Shown here piece after piece: positions 20,375 to 29,850 of a stretch of DNA of 64,000 nucleotides (position 1 is the first letter of the stretch; every line of letters begins with the position of its first letter). The stretch covers positions 1 to 64,000 of the forward strand of contig JAFRUS010000040.1 of assembly GCA_017438745.1 (NCBI GenBank), given 5' to 3'. The DNA is from Oscillospiraceae bacterium (GTDB lineage: Bacteria; Bacillota; Clostridia; Oscillospirales; Ruminococcaceae). A program made the translations under genes and the position numbers. The notes under the pieces are model-generated. The model did no database searches. It was not told the DNA's origin and saw only the letters and a program-made list of their open reading frames with translations.

Positions 20375-21697
20375 TTACTCGTTCGGTTCTGCAGGGACTT
20401 TTTCCCCGATGCAGAATCCGTTCATAGACTCTTTTATTTTAACATAAAAAATGCTGTTGCGCAAACTTTTTATTGAGGGTTCTCTTTTAATTTTAACTAA
20501 TGTATAATTTGGGCTGTATCCCCTGTGAAAACTTGTGCAGTTTTCTTTTTCAAAGAGTACAGGCACAGTTTTTCCTACCTGTGACTTAAGAAATTCACGT
20601 TCGAGTTCGTGCCCGAGTTCCGTCATTCGTGCAGCGCGTTCGCTTTTGGTACTGCCGTTTATCTGGTCAGGCATGGCTGCAGCTTTTGTGCCGGAACGAG
20701 GGGAGTAAGGAAAGACGTGTATTTTGCTGAAGGCCGTCTTTTTTACAAATTCCATGCTTTCCTCAAAGTCTTCCTCGGTTTCGCCCGGAAATCCGACCAT
20801 AACGTCAGTTGTTACAGCTGCGTCAGGAAAAATGTTTCTTATTGAAGAAACAAGTCTTGTGTATCCGGCAGTGTCATATTTTCTGTTCATTGCCTTAAGA
20901 GTCCTGTCGCATCCGCTTTGAAGCGAAAGATGGAACTGAGGACAGAAGCTTTCGATTGATCTTAGCCTCAGCAGATCGTCTCCTGAGATCATCTCAGGTT
21001 CGAGTGAGCCGAGTCTTATGCGCTTTACACCATTCACACGGCTTACGGCTTCAACGGCATCTGTAAGAGTAAGACCGGCCTCCGCACCGTAGAAGGCGAG
21101 ATTTATGCCGACCAGAACGATTTCCTGATAACCGTTCGATACAAGATCCTTTACCTCGGAAACAATATCTTCCAGAGGCTTTGATCTGATACGTCCGCGT
21201 GCAAACGGGATTATGCAGTACGAGCAGAACTGATTGCATCCGTCTTCGATCTTAATGAAACCGCGTGTCTTCTTTTCACTGGAACTGTACGACATTTTCT
21301 CGAACGCTTCATGTCCCGTGTAGCAGTGAAGGTCGGTGATCTGCTTTCTTTCCCGTGATCCGAGGGCATTCAGGGCGAGCTTTACTATCTCCGAACGGTC
21401 ACGTGTACCGGTTATTATATCAGCCTCTGTGAGTTTTTTTGCTTCCTCTTCAAAAGCCTGAGGATAGCATCCGGTAAGAACAATGACTGAATCCGGATTC
21501 TCATGCCGGAGTTTTCTGAGGGACTGTTTTACTTTTTTGTCGCTTGCCGAAGTGACTGTACAGGAATTGATGACGATAACTTCGCAGCCTTCTGCAGTGT
21601 CAGAGACCGTGAAGCCGTTTTCTGTAAAAGTTCTGGCTATGCATTCGGTCTCATAGCAGTTTACCTTGCATCCGAACGTAACGAAAAATACTTTCAA
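20375..21697 (-). CDS. mtaB: tRNA t6A37 methylthiotransferase MtaB
   Basis: Radical-SAM enzyme that adds a methylthio group to t6A37 of tRNAs reading ANN codons. The 440 residues show the N-terminal UPF0004 domain with cluster cysteines (FGCKVNCYETE, NSCTVTS, GCYPQ). The radical-SAM motif CNQFCSYC lies near residue 150, and a TRAM-like tail follows. The start is a TTG at 21695-21697, because the protein family begins at KVFFVTFGCKVN and an AAAGGAG sits 9 nt upstream. The longer frame to 21808 would add 37 hydrophobic residues unrelated to the family. Its only same-strand neighbour downstream is purL. Confidence 0.92.
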   Translation of the reverse strand: MKVFFVTFGCKVNCYETECIARTFTENGFTVSDTAEGCEVIVINSCTVTSASDKKVKQSLRKLRHENPDSVIVLTGCYPQAFEEEAKKLTEADIITGTRDRSEIVKLALNALGSRERKQITDLHCYTGHEAFEKMSYSSSEKKTRGFIKIEDGCNQFCSYCIIPFARGRIRSKPLEDIVSEVKDLVSNGYQEIVLVGINLAFYGAEAGLTLTDAVEAVSRVNGVKRIRLGSLEPEMISGDDLLRLRSIESFCPQFHLSLQSGCDRTLKAMNRKYDTAGYTRLVSSIRNIFPDAAVTTDVMVGFPGETEEDFEESMEFVKKTAFSKIHVFPYSPRSGTKAAAMPDQINGSTKSERAARMTELGHELEREFLKSQVGKTVPVLFEKENCTSFHRGYSPNYTLVKIKREPSIKSLRNSIFYVKIKESMNGFCIGEKVPAEPNE

Positions 21698-21886
21698 AAA
21701 GAGTGTCTCCTTTTTCAATAACTGGTCTGGTGTGAACAATAATTCAATTATACTATTCCAACAAAAAAAATTCAATGACTTGACTATTATAATTTTTAGG
21801 TGTATCATTTATCAGTAGCGTTCTGCATGAACGGTACTTTTTTATGCGCCGCGGAAGGCGTTCAAAAACGGACGGAGGGTATTTTG

Positions 21887-22117
21887 ATGTATTCAGAAAA
21901 TGTACTTTTATCAGGTGTTTCAGAAGTCAAGAAGTTTGTTGACGTTGTTTCAAAATATGATTTCAATATAGAACTCGTTTCAGGAAAATATGTAGTTGAT
22001 GCCAAGTCCATCATGGGTATTTTCAGCCTTGATCTTGAAAAGCCGGTACACATGAACGCAGATACAGATGATGAGGGATTCAAGGCAGCAGTTGCTCCTT
22101 TTATCGCTTCAAAATGA
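21887..22117 (+). CDS. HPr-like protein lacking the phospho-acceptor histidine
   Basis: A 76-residue protein with the HPr fold signature AKSIMGIFSLDL around the Ser46 region. The segment that carries the active-site HARPA motif in true HPr is replaced by SGVSEVKKFVDVV, with no histidine. It therefore cannot take phosphate from enzyme I in the usual way, while the HPrK-type serine region is kept. A regulatory role like Crh is one possibility; a structural or unknown role is another. The ATG at 21887 has GGAGGG nearby; an upstream in-frame start at 21800 would add an unrelated 29-residue tail. It is monocistronic, closed by its own terminator. Confidence 0.8.
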   Translation: MYSENVLLSGVSEVKKFVDVVSKYDFNIELVSGKYVVDAKSIMGIFSLDLEKPVHMNADTDDEGFKAAVAPFIASK

Positions 22118-22131
22118 TCCTGCTTTAATAT

Positions 22132-22174
22132 GCACAGGCAGATGTTATGAAGCATCTGCCTGTGCTTTTGTTTG
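22132..22174 (+). terminator. Intrinsic terminator of the HPr-like gene
   Basis: 13-bp stem GCACAGGCAGATG with a perfect partner arm, then TTTTGTTTG. Confidence 0.88.
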
Positions 22175-22325
22175 TGTATTTTTTCTTGTAAGAATTGACG
22201 TTAATTGTACTGTGCAAACGGTAGTAAAATTTACGGTTTCCACAAATTTCCGATAGAATAATGGTGAAAATGTTCAAGGAAATCATGCGGCTATTGTAAG
22301 GTTTATATAATAATACGCAATCGGC

Positions 22326-22354
22326 TTGCAAAAAATCACATAATATAGTAAAAT
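22326..22354 (+). promoter_or_regulatory. Promoter of pgi
   Basis: TTGCAA (22326-22331), 17-bp spacer, TAAAAT (22349-22354), about 40 bp before the ATG. Confidence 0.6.
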
Positions 22355-22395
22355 TGATATAAGGTAAGTAAATATTTTATGGAGGTCCATATACT

Positions 22396-23730
22396 ATGAC
22401 ACTTAAGTTAAATGCAAAGTATCTTGAAAGTTTCGTTGGCAGCGATGAAATGGCAGGGATCAAGCCTCAGGTCGACAAGGCTGTTGAACTTCTCCACAGC
22501 AAGACAGGTCTCGGAAACGACTTTTTAGGCTGGCTCAGTCTTCCTACAGACTACGACAAGGAAGAATTCGCTAGAATCAAGGCTGCTGCTGAAAAAATAA
22601 AGAAGAATTCAGATGTTCTCATCGTAATCGGTATCGGCGGTTCATACCTCGGTGCAAGAGCTGTAATGGAACTTATCAAGTCACCATTCTACAACAATCT
22701 CAAGAAGGATACACCTGATATCTACTTTGTAGGAAACAATATCAATCCTACATACCTTAACAAAGTAATCTCTATCTGCAAGGACAAGGACTTCTCAGTA
22801 AATGTTATCTCCAAGTCAGGTACAACAACTGAACCGGCTCTTGCTTTCAGAGTATTCAGAAAGATGGTAATCGACAAGTACGGCAGGGAAGGTGCAAAGG
22901 AAAGAATCTTCTGCACAACAGACAGAGCAAAGGGAACACTCAAGTCACTCGCTGATACAGAAGGCTATGAAACATTCGTAGTACCTGATGACGTAGGCGG
23001 CAGATTCTCAGTTCTCACAGCAGTAGGTCTTCTTCCTATCGCTGCAGCAGGATGCGACATCGACGCTCTCATGAAGGGTGCAGCAGCTGCTCAGAAGGAT
23101 TACACAGCAGATTTCGACAACAACGACTGCTACAAGTACGCAGCTCTCAGAAACATTCTTTACAGAAAGGGCAAGAGCGTGGAACTCCTCGTTTCTTACG
23201 ATCCAAGCTTCACAATGATGGCTGAATGGTACAAGCAGCTCTTCGGCGAAAGCGAAGGCAAGGACAACAAGGGTATCTTCCCTTCAGCTGTAACATTCTC
23301 AACAGACCTTCACTCAATGGGCCAGTTCATCCAGGAAGGTTCAAGAATAATGTTCGAAACAGTTATGGACATCAAGAAACCGCAGGAAGACTTCTTCCTT
23401 GAAGATGACGCTGAAAACCTCGACGGTCTCAACTTCCTTACAAACCAGAACATGTCTGTTGTAAACAAGAAGGCTGAAGAAGGTACTATCATCGCTCATA
23501 CAGAAGGCGGCGTTCCGAACATCGTTATCGAACTCGAAGACACAACAGAATTCAGCGTAGGCTACATGATCTACTTCTTTGAAAAGGCATGTGCAGTTTC
23601 AGGATACCTCCTCGGAGTAAATCCTTTCAACCAGCCTGGTGTTGAAAGCTACAAGTCAAACATGTTTGCTCTTCTCGGCAAGCCTGGTTACGAAGACAAG
23701 AAGGCAGCGCTTGAAGCAAAGCTTTACTGA
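22396..23730 (+). CDS. pgi: Glucose-6-phosphate isomerase
   Basis: Interconverts glucose-6-phosphate and fructose-6-phosphate in glycolysis. The 444-residue chain is the short Firmicute form. Visible family signatures are [14 protein letters not shown] (residues ~78-91), [10 protein letters not shown] (~139-148), and the C-terminal [19 protein letters not shown] containing the family lysine. GGAGG lies upstream of the ATG. Codon use is strongly biased (AAG, CTC, TTC), as expected for a highly expressed gene. It is followed 65 bp later by a P-loop gene and may be co-transcribed with it. Confidence 0.97.
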   Translation: MTLKLNAKYLESFVGSDEMAGIKPQVDKAVELLHSKTGLGNDFLGWLSLPTDYDKEEFARIKAAAEKIKKNSDVLIVIGIGGSYLGARAVMELIKSPFYNNLKKDTPDIYFVGNNINPTYLNKVISICKDKDFSVNVISKSGTTTEPALAFRVFRKMVIDKYGREGAKERIFCTTDRAKGTLKSLADTEGYETFVVPDDVGGRFSVLTAVGLLPIAAAGCDIDALMKGAAAAQKDYTADFDNNDCYKYAALRNILYRKGKSVELLVSYDPSFTMMAEWYKQLFGESEGKDNKGIFPSAVTFSTDLHSMGQFIQEGSRIMFETVMDIKKPQEDFFLEDDAENLDGLNFLTNQNMSVVNKKAEEGTIIAHTEGGVPNIVIELEDTTEFSVGYMIYFFEKACAVSGYLLGVNPFNQPGVESYKSNMFALLGKPGYEDKKAALEAKLY

Positions 23731-23794
23731 TAAACTAAAAATCAATTATTGAGGAAACAGCCTTCCTTATGTGAAGGCGGAAACGGAGAAAATT

Positions 23795-24202
23795 ATGATC
23801 AAATTAATTACTGGTGAAAAGGGAACAGGTAAAACAAAGATAATCATCGATATGATGAACGAAGCTATTGCTTCAACAAACGGAAGCCTCGTATGTATCG
23901 AAAAAGGTTCTAACCTCAGAACACAGATCAACTACAAGATCAGATGGTGCGATACAGAATACTACAAGGTAGACGGTTTCGATTCATTCTACGGTTTCGT
24001 TTCAGGTATGCTCGCTGGCAACTACGACATCGAAAAGATCTTTGTTGACGGTATCCTCAAGATAGGCGGCAAGGACTTCGAAGCTTTCGGCAAGATGCTC
24101 GACAAGCTCGCAGCTCTTACAGGCGACGCTACAACTGTTGTATTCACAGTTTCTGCTAACAACAGCGAAATGCCTGCTTCAGTTACAAAGTACGTAGGCT
24201 GA
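23795..24202 (+). CDS. Small P-loop ATPase-like protein of unknown function
   Basis: A 135-residue cytoplasmic protein with a Walker A motif GEKGTGKTK (residues ~6-14) and a hydrophobic strand IEKIFVDGIL resembling a Walker B region. The ATG at 23795 has GGAG six bases upstream; a GTG at 23771 is in frame but lacks a good site. Codon bias matches the highly expressed pgi upstream. Similar small proteins occur widely in Clostridia, sometimes labelled PilT-like, but I know of no demonstrated function. Beyond nucleotide binding, nothing can be claimed. Confidence 0.75.
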   Translation: MIKLITGEKGTGKTKIIIDMMNEAIASTNGSLVCIEKGSNLRTQINYKIRWCDTEYYKVDGFDSFYGFVSGMLAGNYDIEKIFVDGILKIGGKDFEAFGKMLDKLAALTGDATTVVFTVSANNSEMPASVTKYVG

Positions 24203-24221
24203 TCAAAAAAGAAAAAAACTA

Positions 24222-24250
24222 TTGACAAGCAGTCTTTAGTTTGGTATAAT
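24222..24250 (+). promoter_or_regulatory. Consensus sigma-A promoter for the DUF177-rpmF operon
   Basis: Exact TTGACA (24222-24227), 17-bp spacer, exact TATAAT (24245-24250), 30 bp before the DUF177 start codon. Confidence 0.92.
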
Positions 24251-24281
24251 TATTTTTGTGATGCTCTAAGGGTGTTTAACA

Positions 24282-24731
24282 ATGACTATTAATCTCAGAA
24301 AGATATTCAATTTACCGGGTGAGTCTGTACCGCTTGACGTTTCTATTGATCCGTCCGAGCTTACTGACATTCAGGGCTATAATTTTGCTTCACCGGTAAT
24401 TATAAAAGGGCAGGCTTATAACCGTGCCGGAATAGTTAAGATTAAATTTGCCACTGAGTTTACCCTGAACATTATATGTGACAGATGCCTGAAGGAATTT
24501 GACCGTTCCTATTCATATGAATTTGAACACATAGTAGTCAAGTCCCTCACAACAGACAATGATGAATATATTGTTGCGGATAACGAGAGCATTGATTTGA
24601 AAGAAATTGCAATTTCGGATTTACTTTTGCAGCTGCCGAGTAAGTTGCTTTGCGATGATAATTGTAAAGGACTTTGCATGAAGTGTGGCTGTAATTTGAA
24701 TGAATCGCAGTGTGATTGCTTTTCATCTTAG
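24282..24731 (+). CDS. DUF177 (YceD-family) protein
   Basis: A 149-residue protein of the YceD/DUF177 family, which is almost always encoded just before ribosomal protein L32 and is linked to 23S rRNA accumulation. Visible features are the central CDRCLKEF motif (near residue 66) and a C-terminal cysteine set (CDDNCKGLCMKCG...CDC) that could bind zinc. The rpmF gene follows 29 bp downstream, and both are driven by the consensus promoter at 24222-24250. The link to ribosome assembly comes from family knowledge. Confidence 0.9.
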   Translation: MTINLRKIFNLPGESVPLDVSIDPSELTDIQGYNFASPVIIKGQAYNRAGIVKIKFATEFTLNIICDRCLKEFDRSYSYEFEHIVVKSLTTDNDEYIVADNESIDLKEIAISDLLLQLPSKLLCDDNCKGLCMKCGCNLNESQCDCFSS

Positions 24732-24760
24732 TAAAATTATGCTTGACAGGAGGTTTAATC

Positions 24761-24943
24761 ATGGCTGTACCAAAGAGAAAAACGTCTAAGGCAAGACGTG
24801 ACACAAGACGTTCAAACGTTTGGAAGTTAGAAGCTCCAGCATTTAGCAAGTGCACAAACTGCGGAGAACTCACTTCACCACACAAGGTTTGCAAGAACTG
24901 TGGTTTCTATAAGGGCGTTGAAGTAATTAAGAAGGAAGCGTAA
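24761..24943 (+). CDS. rpmF: Ribosomal protein bL32
   Basis: A 60-residue large-subunit ribosomal protein starting MAVPKRKTSKARRDTRRS, with the zinc-binding pattern CTNCGE...CKNCG. This is the cysteine-containing (C+) form, which suggests zinc-dependent L32. AGGAGG precedes the ATG at 24761. Second gene of the DUF177-rpmF operon, followed by a strong terminator. Confidence 0.97.
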   Translation: MAVPKRKTSKARRDTRRSNVWKLEAPAFSKCTNCGELTSPHKVCKNCGFYKGVEVIKKEA

Positions 24944-24961
24944 TTAACCCGCTTACCATTT

Positions 24962-24997
24962 ATTAGAGGAGAAGCGATTCTCCTCTAATTTTTTTTA
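24962..24997 (+). terminator. Intrinsic terminator of rpmF
   Basis: Stem ATTAGAGGAGAA / TTCTCCTCTAAT followed by a run of eight or more T, ending about 20 bp before the der start. The der transcript must therefore start inside this gap or rely on read-through. Confidence 0.88.
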
Positions 24998-25015
24998 GGA
25001 AAGAGAGGTTATTAA

Positions 25016-26347
25016 ATGCCATTACCGGTAGTAGCAGTTGTAGGTCGTCCTAACGTAGGAAAGTCTACACTTTTTAATAAACTGATAGGCAAGCGCCTTT
25101 CCATCGTTGAAGATACTCCTGGCGTTACCAGAGACCGTATCTACTCAAAGTGTGAATGGAGAGGAAGAGAGTTCATGGTTGTCGATACAGGCGGTATCGA
25201 GCCTAAGACCGACGACGTGATCCTTTCACAGATGAAAAGACAGGCTGAGCTTGCTATCGAAAGAGCAGATGTTATAGTTCTTGTAACTGATGTGCGCTGC
25301 GGTGTTACAGCAAGTGACTATGACGTTGCGACAATGCTTCAGAAAAGCGGAAAGCCGGTCGTTCTTGCAGTAAACAAGTGCGACGTTATAGGTGACACTC
25401 CTCCTGAGGTATATGAATTCTACAATCTCGGACTCGGTGATCCGTTCCCGATATCATCCGCACACGGTCACGGAACAGGTGATCTTCTTGATGAAGTGTT
25501 TGCTCATTTTCCTGAAGATGACAGTGATGACTACGACGATGACTGTATAAGAGTTGCTGTTATAGGAAAGCCTAACGTAGGCAAATCTTCACTTATCAAC
25601 CGTGTAGCAGGCGAGGAAAGAGTTATCGTTTCAAATATCGCCGGAACAACACGTGATGCTACGGATACACTTATTGAGAACGAAAATGGAAAGTTCGTTT
25701 TCATTGATACAGCAGGTATCAGAAGAAAGTCAAAGGTTACTGAAAACATCGAACGTTACAGCGTTCTCCGTGCATACATGGCTGTTGACAGAGCTGACGT
25801 CTGTGTTATAGTTATCGATGCTGTTGAAGGCTTTACTGAACAGGATTCAAAGGTAGCCGGATATGCTCACGAACAGGGCAAGGCATCCATTGTTGTAGTA
25901 AACAAGTGGGATCTTATCGAAAAGGATACCAAAACAATGGACGAATACAGAACAAAGCTTGCCAATGACTTCAGCTTTATGTCATACGTACCGTTCCTGT
26001 TTATCTCAGCAAAGACAGGTCAGCGTGTTGATAAGCTGTATGAAATGATAGTACATGTTCACGAGCAGAATTCAATGCGAATTTCAACAGGTATGCTCAA
26101 CGACGTTCTTTCATACGCAACAACAAGAGTTCAGCCTCCGTCGGACAAGGGCAAGAGACTGAAGATATATTACATGACACAGGCTTCATCCAATCCTCCG
26201 ACTTTTGTTACATTCGTAAACAATCAGGAACTTTTCCATTTCTCATACCAGAGATATATTGAAAACCAGATTCGTCAAACATTTGGACTTGACGGAACTC
26301 CTGTACGTTTCATCATCAGGGAACGTGATAAAAAGGATACGAAATAA
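25016..26347 (+). CDS. der: Ribosome-assembly GTPase Der (EngA)
   Basis: Essential GTPase for 50S subunit maturation with the family's tandem G domains. G1 motifs are GRPNVGKST (residues 9-17) and GKPNVGKSS (near 183). G3-like motifs are DTGG and DTAGIRR, and G4 motifs are NKCD and NKWD. The C-terminal KH-like domain ends near YFMTQ-type and IENQIRQTFG sequences. Length 443 residues is normal. It heads a tight cluster with plsY and gpsA (gaps of 17 and 19 bp), a gene order common in Clostridia, so the three are probably one transcript. Confidence 0.97.
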   Translation: MPLPVVAVVGRPNVGKSTLFNKLIGKRLSIVEDTPGVTRDRIYSKCEWRGREFMVVDTGGIEPKTDDVILSQMKRQAELAIERADVIVLVTDVRCGVTASDYDVATMLQKSGKPVVLAVNKCDVIGDTPPEVYEFYNLGLGDPFPISSAHGHGTGDLLDEVFAHFPEDDSDDYDDDCIRVAVIGKPNVGKSSLINRVAGEERVIVSNIAGTTRDATDTLIENENGKFVFIDTAGIRRKSKVTENIERYSVLRAYMAVDRADVCVIVIDAVEGFTEQDSKVAGYAHEQGKASIVVVNKWDLIEKDTKTMDEYRTKLANDFSFMSYVPFLFISAKTGQRVDKLYEMIVHVHEQNSMRISTGMLNDVLSYATTRVQPPSDKGKRLKIYYMTQASSNPPTFVTFVNNQELFHFSYQRYIENQIRQTFGLDGTPVRFIIRERDKKDTK

Positions 26348-26364
26348 TTTTCGGAGGATAACTA

Positions 26365-27018
26365 ATGTCGCCTTATATTGTAATTGTACTCTGCTGTATA
26401 GCGGCTTATCTTATCGGAAGCTGCAATTCAGCTATCATCGTGGTAAAGCTTCTTAAACATGAAGATGTAAGGGAATTCGGAAGCAAAAACGCGGGACTTA
26501 CCAATGTTCTGCGCTGCTTCGGAAAAGGACCGGCACTTGCAACTCTTATTGCTGATCTTTTAAAGGGATGTCTGACTATTCTCATAATAAAGGCTGTTGT
26601 AAGAGCAACCGGATTTACCGGAGATATAATGACGGTCGGATACATAGCAGGTCTGCTTGTAATGCTGGGGCATGTCTTTCCGGTATGGTACGGTTTCAAG
26701 GGTGGAAAGGGAGTGCTTGTCACTGCGACTGTGCTTCTTGCAATTGATCCGCTGACATTTGCGATCGTAATTCCGGTATTCATAATAATGCTCGTTATAA
26801 CAAAGTACGTATCAGTTTCATCGATCACTGCGGCAGCCGCTTATCCGATAGTAACTTTCATCGTACAGCACTTTGTAAAGCATATAGAACTTAATTCAGT
26901 TCTTATCCATACAGGTTTTGCGGCACTTAGCGGCATACTCATAATATACATGCACCGTGCAAATATCCGCAGACTTATGGACGGAACAGAAAATAAATTT
27001 TCATTTTCAAAAAAATGA
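26365..27018 (+). CDS. plsY: Glycerol-3-phosphate acyltransferase PlsY
   Basis: Integral membrane enzyme that transfers the acyl group from acyl-phosphate to glycerol-3-phosphate, the first step of phospholipid synthesis. The 217-residue chain has about five to six membrane segments and the PlsY motifs GSKNAGLTNVLR (residues ~39-50) and GHVFPVWYGFKGGKG (~104-118). It precedes gpsA, which makes its substrate, so the operon couples supply and use. Confidence 0.95.
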   Translation: MSPYIVIVLCCIAAYLIGSCNSAIIVVKLLKHEDVREFGSKNAGLTNVLRCFGKGPALATLIADLLKGCLTILIIKAVVRATGFTGDIMTVGYIAGLLVMLGHVFPVWYGFKGGKGVLVTATVLLAIDPLTFAIVIPVFIIMLVITKYVSVSSITAAAAYPIVTFIVQHFVKHIELNSVLIHTGFAALSGILIIYMHRANIRRLMDGTENKFSFSKK

Positions 27019-27037
27019 TCAGTAAGGGGGAAGTAAT

Positions 27038-28039
27038 ATGTCAAAAATAGTTATTTTAGGAACTGGAGCATTTGGCCTCAGCATTGCAATTATGGCAGTT
27101 GAGTCAGGTCACAGCGTTACAATGTGGTCTGCTTTTGAAAGCGAGATAGAGGATCTTATCCGTGACAGGGAGCATAAGGTTAAGCTTCCGGGCGTAAAGA
27201 TCCCTGATGAGATACAGTTTACTGCTGACATTTCATGCGTTTCTGATGCTGATTTTGTCGCAATTGGTGTACCGTCGATCTTTGTGCGTAAGGTGGTAAG
27301 ACAGGCAGCTCCGTTCATAAAACCTGAAATGATCATAGTAGACACAAGCAAGGGACTTGAAGACGGAACCTATCTCAGAATGAGCGAGGTCATCCGCGAG
27401 GAAATAAAGGACTGTCCGATCGTTGCTCTTACCGGACCTTCACACGCTGAGGAGGTTTCAAGAAAGATACCGACAGCTATCTCAGCTGCTTCAGAAGACG
27501 AAAAGGCTGCAGTTGCAGTTCAGGAGGCATTCTCAAACAGTGTGCTCAGAATTTATCTGAACGACGACATTATAGGCTGCGAACTCGGCGGCTCACTTAA
27601 GAATATTATTGCTCTTTGTGCCGGTATCTGCGACGGCCTTGGCTACGGCGACAACACTATTGCCGCACTTATGACCAGAGGCATTACGGAAATTGCACGT
27701 CTCGGCGTTGCAATGGGAGCAAGACTTGATACATTTTTCGGTCTTACCGGTATAGGCGACCTTATTGTAACATGTACAAGCCTTCACAGCAGAAACAGAC
27801 GTGCAGGCACTCTCATAGGCAAAGGCGTTTCACCTGACGAAGCTGTAAAGCAGGTAGGTACTGTTGAAGGCTATTACTGCTGCAAGGCGGCTTACGGTCT
27901 CGCACAGAAGATGAATGTTGAAATGCCTATTACGGCACAGCTTTTCAAGATCCTGTTTGAAGGCGGGGATATCAACGAGCCGATCAAGGCACTTATGAAC
28001 CGTCCGAGCAGATACGAAAGAGAAATGCCGCTTAAATAA
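27038..28039 (+). CDS. gpsA: Glycerol-3-phosphate dehydrogenase [NAD(P)+]
   Basis: Reduces dihydroxyacetone phosphate to sn-glycerol-3-phosphate for lipid synthesis. The 333-residue chain starts with the Rossmann motif VILGTGAFGLS (residues 4-14). It also shows LTGPSHAEEV, the conserved GCELGGSLKNIIALCAG with catalytic Lys, and GLTGIGDLIVTC. GGGGG-type ribosome binding site before the ATG. Third gene of der-plsY-gpsA. Confidence 0.96.
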   Translation: MSKIVILGTGAFGLSIAIMAVESGHSVTMWSAFESEIEDLIRDREHKVKLPGVKIPDEIQFTADISCVSDADFVAIGVPSIFVRKVVRQAAPFIKPEMIIVDTSKGLEDGTYLRMSEVIREEIKDCPIVALTGPSHAEEVSRKIPTAISAASEDEKAAVAVQEAFSNSVLRIYLNDDIIGCELGGSLKNIIALCAGICDGLGYGDNTIAALMTRGITEIARLGVAMGARLDTFFGLTGIGDLIVTCTSLHSRNRRAGTLIGKGVSPDEAVKQVGTVEGYYCCKAAYGLAQKMNVEMPITAQLFKILFEGGDINEPIKALMNRPSRYEREMPLK

Positions 28040-28054
28040 TAATGGAGAATCACT

Positions 28055-29836
28055 ATGTTTTTTGATTCAGGTGACAGTGTTTCCGGTTACAGAATAGGAC
28101 GTGTAACAATAGACGAGAGCTTTCACACCCAGAGTGCTGATGAAAATTTCTATCAGTACTTCTGCAATGATACTCTTTATTCCATGACACGTACCATATA
28201 TCCGGACGATGTTGAGTTCTTCAAGGAAACGGTAAGATCACTCGGAGATGATGAGGTACGCCACTGCATGATACGTATGAAGAACATGCAGGACGAATAC
28301 CGCTGGATGATAATGAAGATGTCTGTGAATGTTCAGATGCTTTCACACGGCACCAGACTTACCGATATTGTCGTAAAGGATGCTGTTGAGCTTGAAAAGA
28401 GCACAACGGGTCTTGAAAATATCATCGAGCGTTTCAGATTTCTTATGAGTGTCCAGGAGGCAGTCATTTTTGAGTACAGCAGTATTACGAACAGATTCTA
28501 CGTGTACTCTTTCGACTATAATGTAAATACTGTTTTTCTGAACGAGGACTTTGACTACTTCAGATTTCATGCTCTGTCGGAAGGGCTTATAGCTGAAAGC
28601 AGCCGCGAGACTTTTGAAAGTTTCTTTGAAAGCGTCAAGGCTGGCATATCCAGATTCAGTTTTGAACTGGAGTCCGGAATAATATCCGGCGGAGATCAGA
28701 CAGCGGTACAGATCTTCAGCGGATTTTCCGAGACGGACAGTGACGGTAACCGTGTGGTTCTCGGACTTATCACTGCGAAGAAGACCGTGGAGGATCCTCT
28801 TGCTGCAGCAGGTTCGGCTTTTGAGGCGAATCTTGATCCGCTGACAAGGCTTTTCAACAAGAAAACTGTAACCAATTACGCAAGGAACCACATCACTTCA
28901 GGTGAGAACAAATCGGTTACCATTGCGATAATCGACATTGATGATTTCAAATATATAAACGATACCTACGGACATCTTTTCGGCGATGACATAATCTGCA
29001 CTGCGGCATCCGTTATCAAGAAGGAGACCGGCAGCAAGGGCACAGCCGGACGTATAGGCGGCGACGAGTTTATGGTCGTGCTTTATGATGTACCGGGCGA
29101 GATGGAGATCAGAAGCATTCTCAGGGCCATACGTTCAAATATCGGAATGCTGTGCGCTGAAAAGGCGGAAGGACTGAAAATAACCTGTTCGATGGGCATA
29201 GCCAGATTTCCTGACGATGCGCCGTCCTACGAGCAGCTCTTCAGAACTGCTGACAAGGCGCTGTACATAGCCAAGGAAAAGGGTAAGGACAGATATGTTA
29301 TCTACAACCGTGAAAAGCACGGAGCCGTTGAGGAGACTGATTCCGGCGCGATAACCACTGCTCTTTCCGGTGACAGAAGAAACACGGACAAAACAGAGAT
29401 AACGGGATCGCTGATAACAGGACTCACTGTTGACGGTAATATTACGGTTCCTGAGGCATTAAAGACAATAGTCCCGGCTTTCGATATAGACCGTATACGT
29501 ATTTATACGGGAGATGATCTTAAGCTTACTCATTCTTATCCTGCATCAGAAAACAGTGAAAGTGCGGATTATCTTATGAGTGACGGATACACGGATAATT
29601 TCACGCCTGCCGGTATGTTTGTAATGGACAATACCGATATTCTTGAAGGCCGTAATCCGGGTGCGTTCGCACGTATGAAGGCGGACGGTGTAAAGGCGGC
29701 GGTGCAGTACATCTGCTGTGACGGAATAAAAGGAATGATCTCTTTTGAACTTACACGCCTGTTCAAGAAATGGCCTCAGATGGATGTAAGCTTTATGAAC
29801 ATACTCGGAAAAGTTATCTTTAAGAAATTACAGTAA
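28055..29836 (+). CDS. Diguanylate cyclase with N-terminal PAS-like region
   Basis: A soluble 593-residue protein. Residues ~1-120 look like a PAS domain, ~130-250 a second sensory fold, and ~265-430 a GGDEF domain with RIGGDEF intact near 335, plus DIDDFKYINDTYGH substrate-site residues. It is therefore predicted to make cyclic-di-GMP. No RxxD inhibitory site is seen just before GGDEF. A C-terminal extension (~450-593) is unlike known output domains to my eye. There is no membrane segment, so the signal is intracellular. The gene starts 15 bp after gpsA and is probably in that operon, an odd partner for lipid genes. Confidence 0.88.
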   Translation: MFFDSGDSVSGYRIGRVTIDESFHTQSADENFYQYFCNDTLYSMTRTIYPDDVEFFKETVRSLGDDEVRHCMIRMKNMQDEYRWMIMKMSVNVQMLSHGTRLTDIVVKDAVELEKSTTGLENIIERFRFLMSVQEAVIFEYSSITNRFYVYSFDYNVNTVFLNEDFDYFRFHALSEGLIAESSRETFESFFESVKAGISRFSFELESGIISGGDQTAVQIFSGFSETDSDGNRVVLGLITAKKTVEDPLAAAGSAFEANLDPLTRLFNKKTVTNYARNHITSGENKSVTIAIIDIDDFKYINDTYGHLFGDDIICTAASVIKKETGSKGTAGRIGGDEFMVVLYDVPGEMEIRSILRAIRSNIGMLCAEKAEGLKITCSMGIARFPDDAPSYEQLFRTADKALYIAKEKGKDRYVIYNREKHGAVEETDSGAITTALSGDRRNTDKTEITGSLITGLTVDGNITVPEALKTIVPAFDIDRIRIYTGDDLKLTHSYPASENSESADYLMSDGYTDNFTPAGMFVMDNTDILEGRNPGAFARMKADGVKAAVQYICCDGIKGMISFELTRLFKKWPQMDVSFMNILGKVIFKKLQ

Positions 29837-29850
29837 CGGAGCTGATGGAT

